46,874 bases of DNA from Rhizobiales bacterium 32-66-11 (GTDB taxonomy: Bacteria; Pseudomonadota; Alphaproteobacteria; Rhizobiales; Xanthobacteraceae). Position 1 is the stretch's first letter; every line of letters begins with the position of its first letter. Under the pieces are notes generated by a model, which was not told where the DNA came from, did no database searches, and saw nothing but the letters and a program-made list of their open reading frames with translations. Position numbers and translations under genes: made by a program. The stretch lies in the NCBI GenBank assembly GCA_002304505.1, contig NCEH01000034.1:1-46874 (forward strand), read 5' to 3'. Positions 21,197 through 29,502 of this stretch are shown here, in pieces.

Positions 21197-21565
21197 ATGA
21201 GCGACGCTTCGACTTTCCCTGACTTCACCAAGGCCTTTGCCGAGATGTGGCCTGGCAAAACCCCAGCTCTCGGCTGGCCGATGGCCGCGGCCCGCGTCTA
21301 TTGGATCGAGTTGCCGATGGCCGTCAACGCCCATCTGCAACGCTTCGCCACCGCCCAGCTCCAGGAGCAGATGCGCCTGATGAGCGAAATGGCGAAGCCC
21401 GATGCCGCGACCTCGGTGCTCACCAAGGAAGCAGCCTTCCTTCAGCAATCCGCGTTCGCCTGGGGCACGGAAGTGCTCGAGATCGTGGAATTGTGCAAGG
21501 AAAAGCTGCTGAATCCCACCGCCCCGGCCGAGGACGCGGATGCAGGATATCGTCACGCCGCCTGA
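21197..21565 (+). CDS. Phasin-like small helical protein
   Basis: 122 residues, mostly amphipathic helix: FTKAFAEMWPGKTPALGW, then LQRFATAQLQEQMRLMSEMAKPD, then EVLEIVELCKEKLLNP. The length and helix pattern resemble polyhydroxyalkanoate-granule phasins, but I see no decisive motif. The start at 21197 has GGAGACGAACC before it. About 85 bp upstream lies an AT-rich inverted repeat TTACGC-N8-GCGTAA (21093-21112), a possible operator. Two stem-loops follow the stop. Function is inferred only from shape. Confidence 0.6.
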   Translation: MSDASTFPDFTKAFAEMWPGKTPALGWPMAAARVYWIELPMAVNAHLQRFATAQLQEQMRLMSEMAKPDAATSVLTKEAAFLQQSAFAWGTEVLEIVELCKEKLLNPTAPAEDADAGYRHAA

Positions 21566-21613
21566 AGGGCGTGACGCAGGATGGAAAGGCCGCGGCGTCG
21601 CTCATGCCGCGGC
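21551..21613 (+). terminator. Two stem-loops after the phasin-like gene
   Basis: CGTCACGCC (21551-21559) pairs with GGCGTGACG (21568-21576), spanning the stop codon. GCCGCGGC (21589-21596) pairs with its repeat at 21606-21613 around a 9-nt loop. Neither has a T-tract. They lie between convergent genes and are plausible transcript ends. Confidence 0.45.
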
Positions 21614-21668
21614 ATCAGGGGGGCGCCCGGAGCGTAGCTCCAGGCGGTGAGTTCGTGCGCGGCCCGGC

Positions 21669-22694
21669 TCACGCCGAGGGGCTGAACCCCTCCAGCACGA
21701 TCTTGCCCCGCGCCCGGCCGCTTTCGAGCAGGCTGTGGGCTCGCCGCAGGTTGGCGGCAGTCATCGGGCCATAGGTTTCCGTCAGCGTCGTACGGATTTC
21801 GCCCGCATCCACGAGGCCGCTGACCTCGTTCAGGATGGTGTGCTGCGCCTCCATGTCCGCCGTCTCGAACATCGAGCGGGTGAACATGAGTTCCCAATGC
21901 ACCGACACGCTCTTGCGCTTGAAGCCGCTGATGTCCAGCGTGGCAGGGTCGTCGATCAGGGCGAACCGGCCCTGAGGGGCGATCAGATCCGCGATCGCGC
22001 CCAGGTGCTGATCGGTATTGGTGGTGGAAAAGACGAACGCGGGTTCGCCGAGGCCGAGCGCCTTGACCTGCTCCGCCAGCGGCTTGGAATGATCAACCAC
22101 ATGATGCGCGCCGAGATCGCGCACCCATTGCTGCGTCTCCGCCCGCGAAGCGGTGGCGATCACCGTCAGGTCGGTCAGCTTGCGGGCCAGCTGCACGGCG
22201 ATGGAGCCGACACCGCCCGCGCCGCCGATGATCAGGAGCGCGGGCGCGACGCCCGGCACCGGCCGCACCACCTGAAGGCGATCGAACAGGGTCTCCCAGG
22301 CGGTGAGCGACGTCAGGGGCAGAGCGGCCGCCTCGGCCCAATTGAGCGTGGCGGGTTTCTTGCCGACGATCCGCTCATCCACCAGGTGGAACTCGGCATT
22401 CGTGCCCTGCCGCCCCAGCGCCCCGGCGTAAAAGACCGCGTCGCCCGGCTTGAAGACGGTGGCATCCGGCCCGGCCTCGACCACGACGCCGGCCGCATCC
22501 CAGCCGAGCACTTTCCATTCCCCGGCCTCGGCCGCGGCACGCCGGCGCACCTTGGTGTCCACCGGATTGACCGAGACGGCGCGCACCTCGACCAGCAGAT
22601 CCCGCCCCGTGGCGTGCGGACGGGGCAGCTCGATATCGCTCAGGGCCAAGGCATCGTCGATGGGAAGGGAATGCTGATAGCCGACGGCACGCAT
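21669..22694 (-). CDS. Zinc-type alcohol dehydrogenase-like / NADPH:quinone oxidoreductase family protein
   Basis: 341-residue MDR-superfamily protein with an N-terminal GroES-like domain (LVEVRAVSVNPVDTKVRRR, GWDAAGVVVEAG) and a Rossmann nucleotide-binding motif GGAGGVGSIAVQLARK near residues 157-172. It lacks the catalytic and structural zinc cysteines of true zinc alcohol dehydrogenases, so it belongs to the quinone-oxidoreductase-like branch that reduces quinones or activated alkenes with NADPH. It is divergent from an HxlR regulator, a pairing typical of quinone- or electrophile-induced reductases. Confidence 0.85.
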   Translation of the reverse strand: MRAVGYQHSLPIDDALALSDIELPRPHATGRDLLVEVRAVSVNPVDTKVRRRAAAEAGEWKVLGWDAAGVVVEAGPDATVFKPGDAVFYAGALGRQGTNAEFHLVDERIVGKKPATLNWAEAAALPLTSLTAWETLFDRLQVVRPVPGVAPALLIIGGAGGVGSIAVQLARKLTDLTVIATASRAETQQWVRDLGAHHVVDHSKPLAEQVKALGLGEPAFVFSTTNTDQHLGAIADLIAPQGRFALIDDPATLDISGFKRKSVSVHWELMFTRSMFETADMEAQHTILNEVSGLVDAGEIRTTLTETYGPMTAANLRRAHSLLESGRARGKIVLEGFSPSA

Positions 22695-22772
22695 GGAAAT
22701 CTCCCGTTCTGGACTGGCGCGAAAATGCTGGGTACGCTGCCCTCACGCAAGAACGCACATAAATCGCACATA

Positions 22773-22788
22773 GTATCAAAAAGGATAC
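22773..22788. promoter_or_regulatory. Putative HxlR operator
   Basis: GTATC-N6-GATAC, a perfect 5-bp dyad, lies 7 bp before the HxlR start codon and about 80 bp from the divergent oxidoreductase start. It covers the likely ribosome-binding site of the regulator gene, which fits autorepression. HxlR proteins bind short dyads as dimers. Confidence 0.55.
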
Positions 22789-22794
22789 CGTGAC

Positions 22795-23166
22795 ATGCCG
22801 CGGGTGCGCCACAAGAGCCTGGATTGCAGCCCCGGCTGCGCCGTCGAGGCGACGCTGAGCCTCATCGACGGCAAATGGAAGGGCGTGATCCTCTATCATT
22901 TGTTCGAAGGCACGCTGCGGTTCAACGAATTGCGCAAGCGCCTGCCGAACGTGACCCAGCGCATGCTGACCAACCAATTGCGCGAGCTGGAAGCGGAGCA
23001 GTTGATCGTGCGCACGATCTTTCCCGTCGTGCCGCCAAAGGTCGAATATTGCCTCTCCGCGCGCGGCCGCAGCCTGGAGCCGGTGATCATGGCGCTGAAA
23101 GCCTGGGGCGATGCCAATCTCGATCTGACCAAGCCGACCGAAACGCAGCCCGCGACAGCCGCCTGA
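22795..23166 (+). CDS. HxlR-family transcriptional regulator
   Basis: 123 residues with the HxlR winged helix: LSLIDGKWKGVILYHLFEG, FNELRKRLPNVTQRMLTNQLRELE and the wing VEYCLSARGRSL. Cysteines at positions 11 and 15 (LDCSPGC) in the N-terminal arm resemble the redox-sensing cysteines of the quinone-responsive members (YodB/QorR type). It probably represses the divergent oxidoreductase and itself until a quinone or another electrophile reacts with it. The ATG at 22795 has AAGGA nine bases before it. Confidence 0.88.
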   Translation: MPRVRHKSLDCSPGCAVEATLSLIDGKWKGVILYHLFEGTLRFNELRKRLPNVTQRMLTNQLRELEAEQLIVRTIFPVVPPKVEYCLSARGRSLEPVIMALKAWGDANLDLTKPTETQPATAA

Positions 23167-23195
23167 CGGCGGGTCCCTGCTGCTCGGGCGCCCCG

Positions 23196-23567
23196 TCACT
23201 CCCCCTTTGGATGTCCGCTATCGAGGGTCGCCCACCCGGTGGCGGTGCCGGTCGCGGGAAGACGGTCGCGCTCGGCTCGCGCGCGCAGGATATGCGCCTT
23301 GGCCAGCATGTGCGCGCTCACCGGCGCGGTGAGGAAGAGGAACAGCGTGATGAGCAGTTCGTGAATGGAGAAGCTGCCGCGAACCGCCGCGAAATAGACC
23401 ATCGAGGCGATCAGCAGCGCGCCGATGCCGAGCGTGGTCGCCTTGGTGGGCCCGTGCAGGCGCCTCATCATGTCCGGCAGGCGCGCGAGCCCGAGCGCAC
23501 CCACGAGCAGGAAGAAGGCGCCGATCAGGATCAGCGCCGCGACCAGGGCCTCGAGGAAGGGATACAT
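23196..23567 (-). CDS. mrpG: MrpG/MnhG, Na+/H+ antiporter subunit G
   Basis: 123 residues with three hydrophobic segments. The family core LVGALGLARLPDMMRRLHGPTKATTLG lies near residues 22-48. It is a small membrane subunit needed for assembly of the Mrp cation/proton antiporter. It is the last gene of the operon, 9 bp after mrpF, and faces the HxlR gene across 29 bp. Confidence 0.93.
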   Translation of the reverse strand: MYPFLEALVAALILIGAFFLLVGALGLARLPDMMRRLHGPTKATTLGIGALLIASMVYFAAVRGSFSIHELLITLFLFLTAPVSAHMLAKAHILRARAERDRLPATGTATGWATLDSGHPKGE

Positions 23568-23576
23568 CGGCCGCTC

Positions 23577-23846
23577 CTATTCGATGACATTGCCGCGCAA
23601 GAGGAATTTGCAGAACGCAACGGTGGTCACGAAACCCACCATGGCGAACAGCAAAGCCGCCTCGAAATACATGGCCGTGCCGTAGGCGATGCCGCCCAGC
23701 ACAATGAGGGCGATGGTCTCGATCACCAAAGTATCGAGCGCCAGCACGCGGTCGGTGGCATCGGGCCCGACCGCGAGGCGGTAGAGCGTGAGCGCGATGG
23801 CGAGGCAGATGGCGCCCCCCGCGATGGCGATGGCGGCAGCGATCAT
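23577..23846 (-). CDS. mrpF: MrpF/MnhF, Na+/H+ antiporter subunit F
   Basis: 89 residues and three transmembrane helices, with the family motif YRLAVGPDATDRVLALDTL (residues 22-40). It is a membrane subunit of the Mrp complex. Its ATG at 23846 overlaps the mrpE stop by 4 bp (ATGA), so translation is coupled. The gene is short enough to be missed by length-based gene finders. Confidence 0.93.
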   Translation of the reverse strand: MIAAAIAIAGGAICLAIALTLYRLAVGPDATDRVLALDTLVIETIALIVLGGIAYGTAMYFEAALLFAMVGFVTTVAFCKFLLRGNVIE

Positions 23847-24334
23847 TCGAAGATCCTCTTCAGCCGGCTTTCGTAGCGCGTCTTGATGGCGGCAACCGTC
23901 GCCTCCGGGTCCCCGGTGTCGAGGCAATGCACCAGCAGCGCCCTGCCGTCGGCGGAAAGATCCGCGCTCACCGTGCCCGGCGTCATGGTGATGGTGCCCG
24001 CGAGCAGCGCGATGGCCTCGGGGGTGTGAAGGTCGAGCGGCACGGTCACATAGCGCGAGCGCAGGGTCTCGCCGCGCCGGAACAGGATGAGCTTGGCCAC
24101 CTCGATGTTGGAGACCACGATATCCCACGTCACCAAGAGCGCGTATGCGGCGATGGTCAGGGGCGCCTTCAGCCGCGGCCGGCCGGGCCAGAAGGGTGCG
24201 GTGAGAAGGGGGATGGCGAGGCCGAGGACGAGGCCCAGCACCACCACGCCCGCCGTCACCTCGTTCATGAGCAGGACGAAGACAGAAGCGATTAGAACGG
24301 TGAGCAAGGGATGGGGGAGCAGGCGGGCGCGCAT
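23843..24334 (-). CDS. mrpE: MrpE/MnhE, Na+/H+ antiporter subunit E
   Basis: 163 residues: two hydrophobic helices at the N terminus, then a cytoplasmic domain with the family segments WDIVVSNIEVAKLIL and LLAGTITMTPGTVSAD. It is a structural subunit of the Mrp antiporter. It begins 2 bp after the mrpD stop and overlaps mrpF by 4 bp. Confidence 0.93.
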   Translation of the reverse strand: MRARLLPHPLLTVLIASVFVLLMNEVTAGVVVLGLVLGLAIPLLTAPFWPGRPRLKAPLTIAAYALLVTWDIVVSNIEVAKLILFRRGETLRSRYVTVPLDLHTPEAIALLAGTITMTPGTVSADLSADGRALLVHCLDTGDPEATVAAIKTRYESRLKRIFE

Positions 24335-24336
24335 TG

Positions 24337-25866
24337 TCAGTCTCCTGCCGCAAGGCGCGCATCCGGCCCCAGCACCGCGCCGATATAAGCGGAGCGGTCC
24401 AGCGCCTGGCGTGCGGTCAGCCCGAGCGCGTCGCTCGCGGGGCCGGCCGCCAGCGTCCAGGCGAGGGTCAGGGCCAGCAGGGCCGCAACCGCGACCAGCG
24501 GCAGGGCGGGCAGCGGCTTCGTCCCGGAGGCCGGACCGCTCGCCCAGAACAGCACCGAGCCCGCGCGCGCGAAACCGAAGGTCATGACAAGGCTCGCGGC
24601 CAGGATGACCGCCCAGATCCAGGGCCAGATAACGGACGCCTGCGCGGCCTTCAGGATCATCACCTTGCCGAGGAAGCCGGAGAGCGGCGGCAGCCCCACC
24701 AGGGCGATCGCCGCAAGGAAGAACAGGCCACCCACCAGCGTCTCGCCGGGCATGGCGGGCGCCGGCACCAGCCGGTCCCGCGCCGCGCCGCGAAGCTCCT
24801 GCACCAGCCCGGCAATGAGAAACAGGGCGGCCCCGGCGAAGGTCGAATGAACGAGATAATAGAGCCCCGCCGAGAACCCCGCGGCATCGAACAGGCCGAT
24901 CGCGACCAGCAGCGTGCCCATGGAGGCGATGACCGCGAAGGCGGAAAGATCGCGCAAGGTGCGGCTTCCCACCAGGCCGATGGCGCCGACCGCCAGCGTC
25001 ACGAGCGCCGCCGGCAGGACGAACGGCGCCGCCGCCAGCTCCAGCGGCCCGGCGCCGGCCCCGAAGACGAGGCCGTAGACGCGGATGATGGCGTAGGCGC
25101 CGACCTTGGTCATGATCATGAACAGAGCGGCGGCGGGTGCCGAGGTTCCGGCATAGGTGGCGGGAAGCCACCAATGTAGCGGCACCAGGGCCGCCTTGGT
25201 GGCGAAGACCAGGAACAGCAGCAGCGCGCCCGCCTTCAGCAGCGCCGCGTCGCCCGCCGCCACCTGCGGCACCTTCACGGCAAGATCGGCCATGTTGAGG
25301 GTGCCGGTGACGGCATAGATCAGCCCTACGCCGACCAGGAAGACCACCGAGGCGAGCAGGTTGATGGCCACATATTGAAACCCCGCCTTGAGCCGCGCCG
25401 CACCCCCGCCGTGCAGCATCAGCCCGTAGGAGGCGATCAGCATCACCTCGAAGAACACGAACAGGTTGAACACGTCGCCGGTGAGGAAGGCGCCGTTGAT
25501 GCCCATGAGCTGAAACTGGAACAAAGGATGGAAATGCCGCCCCCGCCCGTCCACCCCGCCGGCGGCATAGACCACCACGCACAAAGCGAGGAGGGAGGTG
25601 AGCAGCAGCAAGGTGGCGGACAGGCGGTCCAGCACCAGAATGATGCTGAAGGGCGCCGGCCAGTCGCCCAGCCGGTAGGCGCGGACAGTTCCGTCGCTCG
25701 CCTGTGCGAACAGAAGGGCGGCGAGGCCCACCAGGAGCACCGTGACAATGATGGAGACGATGCGCTGCCGGCGCAAATGATGGCGCAGCAGGAGAACGAG
25801 AAAGGCCGCCGCCATGGCCGGCAGGATGACCGGCAGGATCAGGAGATGGTCGAGCGGCGCGGTCAT
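24337..25866 (-). CDS. mrpD: MrpD/MnhD, Na+/H+ antiporter subunit D
   Basis: 509-residue proton-translocating subunit related to respiratory complex I NuoM/NuoN, with about 14 membrane helices. Key regions are FFEVMLIASYGLML, holding the conserved helix-5 glutamate, and VFATKAALVPLHWWLPATYAGTSAPAAALFMIMTKVGAY with two conserved lysines. The ATG at 25866 overlaps the mrpC stop (ATGA). Confidence 0.94.
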   Translation of the reverse strand: MTAPLDHLLILPVILPAMAAAFLVLLLRHHLRRQRIVSIIVTVLLVGLAALLFAQASDGTVRAYRLGDWPAPFSIILVLDRLSATLLLLTSLLALCVVVYAAGGVDGRGRHFHPLFQFQLMGINGAFLTGDVFNLFVFFEVMLIASYGLMLHGGGAARLKAGFQYVAINLLASVVFLVGVGLIYAVTGTLNMADLAVKVPQVAAGDAALLKAGALLLFLVFATKAALVPLHWWLPATYAGTSAPAAALFMIMTKVGAYAIIRVYGLVFGAGAGPLELAAAPFVLPAALVTLAVGAIGLVGSRTLRDLSAFAVIASMGTLLVAIGLFDAAGFSAGLYYLVHSTFAGAALFLIAGLVQELRGAARDRLVPAPAMPGETLVGGLFFLAAIALVGLPPLSGFLGKVMILKAAQASVIWPWIWAVILAASLVMTFGFARAGSVLFWASGPASGTKPLPALPLVAVAALLALTLAWTLAAGPASDALGLTARQALDRSAYIGAVLGPDARLAAGD

Positions 25867-26216
25867 GCCTCGCCCCGCTCGTCGGGCTGGCGCGGGGCGT
25901 CGAGCGCGCTGTGGTCGGAGCCGGTTTCCAGATAGCCGCGCAAGGCCAGCACCACGATCAGCGCCGTCATGCCGAAGGAAATGACGATGGCGGTGAGCAC
26001 CAGGGCCTGCGGCAGGGGATCGGTATAGCCTGCGGCATCCGGGGAAATCACCGGCGGCCGGTCGATGACGAGCCGGCCCATGGCGAACAGGAACACGTTC
26101 ACCGCATAGGACAGGAACGTCAGGCCGAGGATCACCGGAAAGGTGTGGGCGCGCAGGATCAGATAAATGCCCACCAGGGTGAGGATGCCGATCGCGCCGG
26201 CGACGAGCAGTTCCAC
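25863..26216 (-). CDS. mrpC: MrpC/MnhC, Na+/H+ antiporter subunit C
   Basis: 117 residues, NuoK-like, with three transmembrane helices and the segments GIYLILRAHTFPVILGLTFLSYAVNVFLFAMG and DPLPQALVLTAIVISFGMTAL typical of MrpC. It begins 2 bp after the mrpA/B stop and overlaps mrpD by 4 bp. Confidence 0.94.
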   Translation of the reverse strand: MELLVAGAIGILTLVGIYLILRAHTFPVILGLTFLSYAVNVFLFAMGRLVIDRPPVISPDAAGYTDPLPQALVLTAIVISFGMTALIVVLALRGYLETGSDHSALDAPRQPDERGEA

Positions 26217-26218
26217 GG

Positions 26219-28999
26219 TCAGTCCTCCTTGCCGGCGGCGCCTGAGGCGGCGCCTTCCAGCGGCACATCCATGGGCGCGCGGCTTTCCGGCGATGGATCG
26301 ACCCGATGCGCGACACGGGAGAGTTGCGCCAGCGACAGCACCATCACGCCCACCACGGTGAGAAACACGCCGAGGTCGAAGGCCATGGCGGACGCCAGTT
26401 CGAACTCCCCCACCAGCGGCCAGTGCAGATAGCCGAAAGTCGAGGTGAGGAACGGCCGGCCGAAGGCGAAGGCCGCAAGGCCGGTGAGGCCCGCGATGGC
26501 CACGCCCGCGCCGATCAGGGATTGGGCATCCAGCTTCATGCGCTCCGCCGCCCAGCCGTAGCCGGAGGCGATGTATTGCATGATCAGGGCGATGGCGACC
26601 ACGAGGCCGGCGATGAAGCCGCCGCCCGGCGCATTATGCCCGCGCAGGAAGATGTAGGCGCCCACCACCAGCGACAAAGGCAGCAGCACCCGGGTCGCCA
26701 CCACCAGGATGAGCGGATGGGCGTCCTTAGCCTCGTCCCGGGGCAGCATCGCCTTGATGCGGCGCACCGCGGCGCCCTTCAGCGCCGGATCGAGCAGCGC
26801 ATAGATGGCGAGCGCCGCGATGCCGAGGACGATGATCTCGGCGAAGGTGTCGTAGCCGCGGAAGTCCACGAGGATCACGTTCACCACATTGGTGCCGCCC
26901 CCGCCCGGCTTGGACTGGGCGAGGTAGAAATCGGAAATCGACGTGCCGTTGCGCGTCATCACGGCATAGGCGAGCCCCGCCGCGCCGAGGCCCGCCAGGC
27001 CCGCGATGGCGCCGTCGCGCCAGCGCACGGCGCGGCTCCCCTCGCGCGGGGTGGTCTTCGGCAGCAGGTTGAGCGCGAGCAGCATGAGGATGGTGGTCAC
27101 CACGTCCACCGAGATCTGCGTCAGGGCAAGGTCGGGGGCGGAGAATTGCAGGAAGGCGAGCGCCACCACCACGCCCACCACGCCGGTGAGAATCAGCGCC
27201 GTCAGCCGTTCGCCATGGAACAGCAGGACCGCGCCGCTCGCCAGGACGAGCGCGAGAAAGGCGGTGAGGGCCGGTGCGGTCACGGGCAGGAGAGGCCGGG
27301 CGCCGGCGGCGTGCGTCGCGCTCCAGAATCCATAGCCGCCGACCGCGACCAGCGTCGCCACCGTCACGCCCATGTAGCGCGACAGCGCGCCGTCGTGCAG
27401 GGCGGCCACGATCCGGCGGCAGGCGACCACGAGGCCGCCGCTCGCGGCCTCGAACATGGCCTTGGCATCGAGCGGCGGCAGGCGCGCGCGCACCCCATCC
27501 ACGCGGCGGAAGGCGAGGATGAGCGCCGCCCCGCCGGCGAAGGCAAGAAGGCTCATGAAAAGCGCCGGCGTGAGGCCATGCCACAAGGCAAGGTGATAAT
27601 CCGGCAGCGGCCCGCCGATCACCGCCGAAGCCGTCAGCGCCACCAGCGGCCCGGCCACGGCGGCGGGGAAAAGTCCGATGGCGATCACCGGCACCACCAG
27701 CACCGCTACGGGCAGCCAGAGGCCGAGCGGCGGGTCGTGGGGATGGTGGGGATAATCGTGACGCACCGGGCCGAGAAAGGTGCCGATGGCGAAGCGCGCC
27801 GAATAGGCCACCGAGAAGACGGCCGCCACGCTCGCCAGCACCGGGAACAGGAAATCGAGCCCGAGATAGGCCGTGTGCGCCGCTTCCTCCAGCATCATCT
27901 CCTTGGAGAGGAAGCCGTTGAACAATGGCACACCGGCCATGGAGGCGGAGGCGAGGAGCGCGAGCGTGCCCGTCACCATGAACAGCGCGGCCTTGAAGGT
28001 GGCATGGTTGATGATGTGGAACACCGCGGCGACCGCCGCCATGGGCGTGCCGAAGCCGAGCAGCATGGTCATGAGGCCGAGATGGCTCACGGTGGAATAG
28101 GCGAGCACCGCTTTCAGATCATCCTTGAACAAGGCGATGACGGCGCCAAGCAGCATGGTGGCAAGTCCCACCGGCGCGACGATGAGAAACCAGGGGTCGG
28201 TGCCGGCGAGCACGGGCCACAGGCGCGCCAGAAGGAACACCCCGGCCTTCACCATGGTGGCGGAATGCAGATAGGCCGAGACCGGCGTCGGCGCCGCCAT
28301 GGCATGGGGCAGCCAGAAATGGAACGGGAACTGGGCGGATTTGGTGAAGGCGCCCACCAGCACCAGCAGCAGCGCCGGCAGATAGAGCGGCGAGGCACGC
28401 ACCATCTCGCCGCGGACGAGGATTTCCGTGAGCTGATAGGAGCCGGCCGCCTGCGCCACCAGCAGCAGCCCGGCGATGAGCGCGAGCCCCCCGCCCCCGG
28501 TCACCACCAGTGCCATGCGCGCGCCCTGCCGGGCATCGGCGCGCTTGGTCCAGAAGCCGATGAGCAGGAACGAGGTGAGGCTCGTCAGCTCCCAGAATAC
28601 CAGCAGCGCGATGATGTTGTCGGACAGCACAACCCCCACCATCGCGCCCTGGAACAGCAGCAGGTAGGCGAAGAAGCGGCCCATGGGCTCCTCGCGCGAC
28701 AGATAGAAACGCGCATAGACGATCACCAGCAGGCCGATGGCGAGAATCATGGCCGCGAAGAAGAAGCCGAGGCCATCCGCGAACACGGACAGGGACAGAC
28801 CCAGGGCCGGCACCCACTCCACGCCCGCTTTGGGGACCTCGCCGGAGAACACCGCTGGCGCGTGGGACATGAGCAAAGCGAGGGCGAGCAGCGTCACGCT
28901 GCCGGTCGCCGCGGCGCAGGCATTGCGCCCTGAGCGGATCACCAGGGGCGGAATGAGGGCCCCGAGGAGCGGAATGAGAATTACGAAAAGCAGAGTCAC
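26219..28999 (-). CDS. mrpA: MrpA-MrpB fusion, Na+/H+ antiporter subunits A and B
   Basis: 926 residues. The first part is the NuoL/NuoM-like antiporter domain, with Glu137 in LVFWELTSLTSF and lysines 220 and 251 in GAFTKSAQFPFHFWLP and HSATMVKAGV. Next come the MrpA-specific helices, including ALAFLQFSAPDLALTQISVDVVTTILMLL. The last 150 or so residues form an MnhB domain (VVGAYIFLRGHNAPGGGFIAGLV). This A-B fusion marks group 2 Mrp systems of proteobacteria. The GTG at 28999 is preferred: GAGGCG precedes it and the membrane helix begins at once. A GTG at 29017 would add six residues. The complex exports Na+ or K+ in exchange for protons and supports salt and alkaline-pH tolerance. Confidence 0.92.
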   Translation of the reverse strand: MTLLFVILIPLLGALIPPLVIRSGRNACAAATGSVTLLALALLMSHAPAVFSGEVPKAGVEWVPALGLSLSVFADGLGFFFAAMILAIGLLVIVYARFYLSREEPMGRFFAYLLLFQGAMVGVVLSDNIIALLVFWELTSLTSFLLIGFWTKRADARQGARMALVVTGGGGLALIAGLLLVAQAAGSYQLTEILVRGEMVRASPLYLPALLLVLVGAFTKSAQFPFHFWLPHAMAAPTPVSAYLHSATMVKAGVFLLARLWPVLAGTDPWFLIVAPVGLATMLLGAVIALFKDDLKAVLAYSTVSHLGLMTMLLGFGTPMAAVAAVFHIINHATFKAALFMVTGTLALLASASMAGVPLFNGFLSKEMMLEEAAHTAYLGLDFLFPVLASVAAVFSVAYSARFAIGTFLGPVRHDYPHHPHDPPLGLWLPVAVLVVPVIAIGLFPAAVAGPLVALTASAVIGGPLPDYHLALWHGLTPALFMSLLAFAGGAALILAFRRVDGVRARLPPLDAKAMFEAASGGLVVACRRIVAALHDGALSRYMGVTVATLVAVGGYGFWSATHAAGARPLLPVTAPALTAFLALVLASGAVLLFHGERLTALILTGVVGVVVALAFLQFSAPDLALTQISVDVVTTILMLLALNLLPKTTPREGSRAVRWRDGAIAGLAGLGAAGLAYAVMTRNGTSISDFYLAQSKPGGGGTNVVNVILVDFRGYDTFAEIIVLGIAALAIYALLDPALKGAAVRRIKAMLPRDEAKDAHPLILVVATRVLLPLSLVVGAYIFLRGHNAPGGGFIAGLVVAIALIMQYIASGYGWAAERMKLDAQSLIGAGVAIAGLTGLAAFAFGRPFLTSTFGYLHWPLVGEFELASAMAFDLGVFLTVVGVMVLSLAQLSRVAHRVDPSPESRAPMDVPLEGAASGAAGKED

Positions 29000-29041
29000 T
29001 GTTGGACGCCTCGTCACGCCTGGCTTGGGTCAGGTGGATGA

Positions 29042-29083
29042 GGCTCCTTGAGCCCCGATGGAATCTGGCGACCTGATAAGGTC
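29042..29083 (-). repeat. Two adjacent hairpins in the mrp leader
   Basis: GGCTC-N3-GAGCC (29042-29054) and GACCT-N4-AGGTC (29070-29083) are perfect 5-bp stems about 45-85 nt upstream of the mrpA start. They would form consecutive stem-loops in the 5' leader of the mrp transcript. I do not recognise a known riboswitch class. Confidence 0.45.
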
Positions 29084-29154
29084 GGAGTGCTCCCGATCCT
29101 TCCTCCTTGGCAGAAGCGGCCCCGGGCGGGCGCCTGCTGGATGATGTGGAATAT

Positions 29155-29197
29155 GCAGGATCTCGGCGCGCCTGCAAAACCCCAACGCCGATCCTGC
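29155..29197. repeat. Large imperfect inverted repeat
   Basis: GCAGGAT (29155-29161) then, after a 2-nt bulge, CGGCG (29164-29168), pair with CGCCG (29186-29190) and ATCCTGC (29191-29197): 12 bp around a 17-nt loop. No T-tract follows on either strand, so a simple terminator is unlikely. It could be an RNA structure in the mrp leader, part of a small RNA, or a large operator. Confidence 0.5.
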
Positions 29198-29454
29198 GGG
29201 AGAATTTCTTGTGCCCGCAATGGCCCCCGCAATGGCCGCGGGCGCCACGACCGGCCGTTCACTCCCGCTTTCTAACATGAAACGTGGTGTCACACAGATG
29301 GGTGCATCTCTTGGAGGTGAAAAATCGCCGGTCCCCGACACCCGCGGTCGCTCAGCCATGGCTTTTTCGAGCGGTCACCCGGCGGCAGCACAACACATCG
29401 GGTGTTTCGCGGGCCGTGCCCTCCTGGCGCCAGAAAGCGCCCGCCCCGCCCCAT

Positions 29455-29502
29455 GAGGCGGTGTCACTTGGCGGTGTCACTTGAGGCGGTGTCACCTGAG
29501 GC
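29455..29502 (+). repeat. Three tandem GGCGGTGTCACYT repeats
   Basis: GAGGCGGTGTCACTT (29455-29469), GGCGGTGTCACTT (29470-29482) and GAGGCGGTGTCACCT (29483-29497) follow head to tail, then a partial GAGGC. They end 85 bp before the DUF2254 start codon. One more GGTGTCAC occurs at 29286-29293. Clustered direct repeats in a promoter region suggest multiple sites for one DNA-binding protein, or replication slippage. Confidence 0.65.

Noticed and set aside
26306..28933. 875-codon plus-strand frame opposite the mrpA/B fusion
   Set aside because: The antisense frame of a membrane-protein gene; composition is Arg/His/Gln/Gly-rich and no ribosome-binding site or homologous motif is visible.
29033..29130. 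M-box (ykoK) magnesium riboswitch on the plus strand
   Set aside because: GGTGGATGAGGCTCC resembles the core GGTGAGGCTCC but has a 3-base insertion, and the later conserved blocks are missing.
29288..29314. Second ECF41 promoter at TGTCACA
   Set aside because: Sixteen bases downstream the sequence is TTGG, not CGTC.
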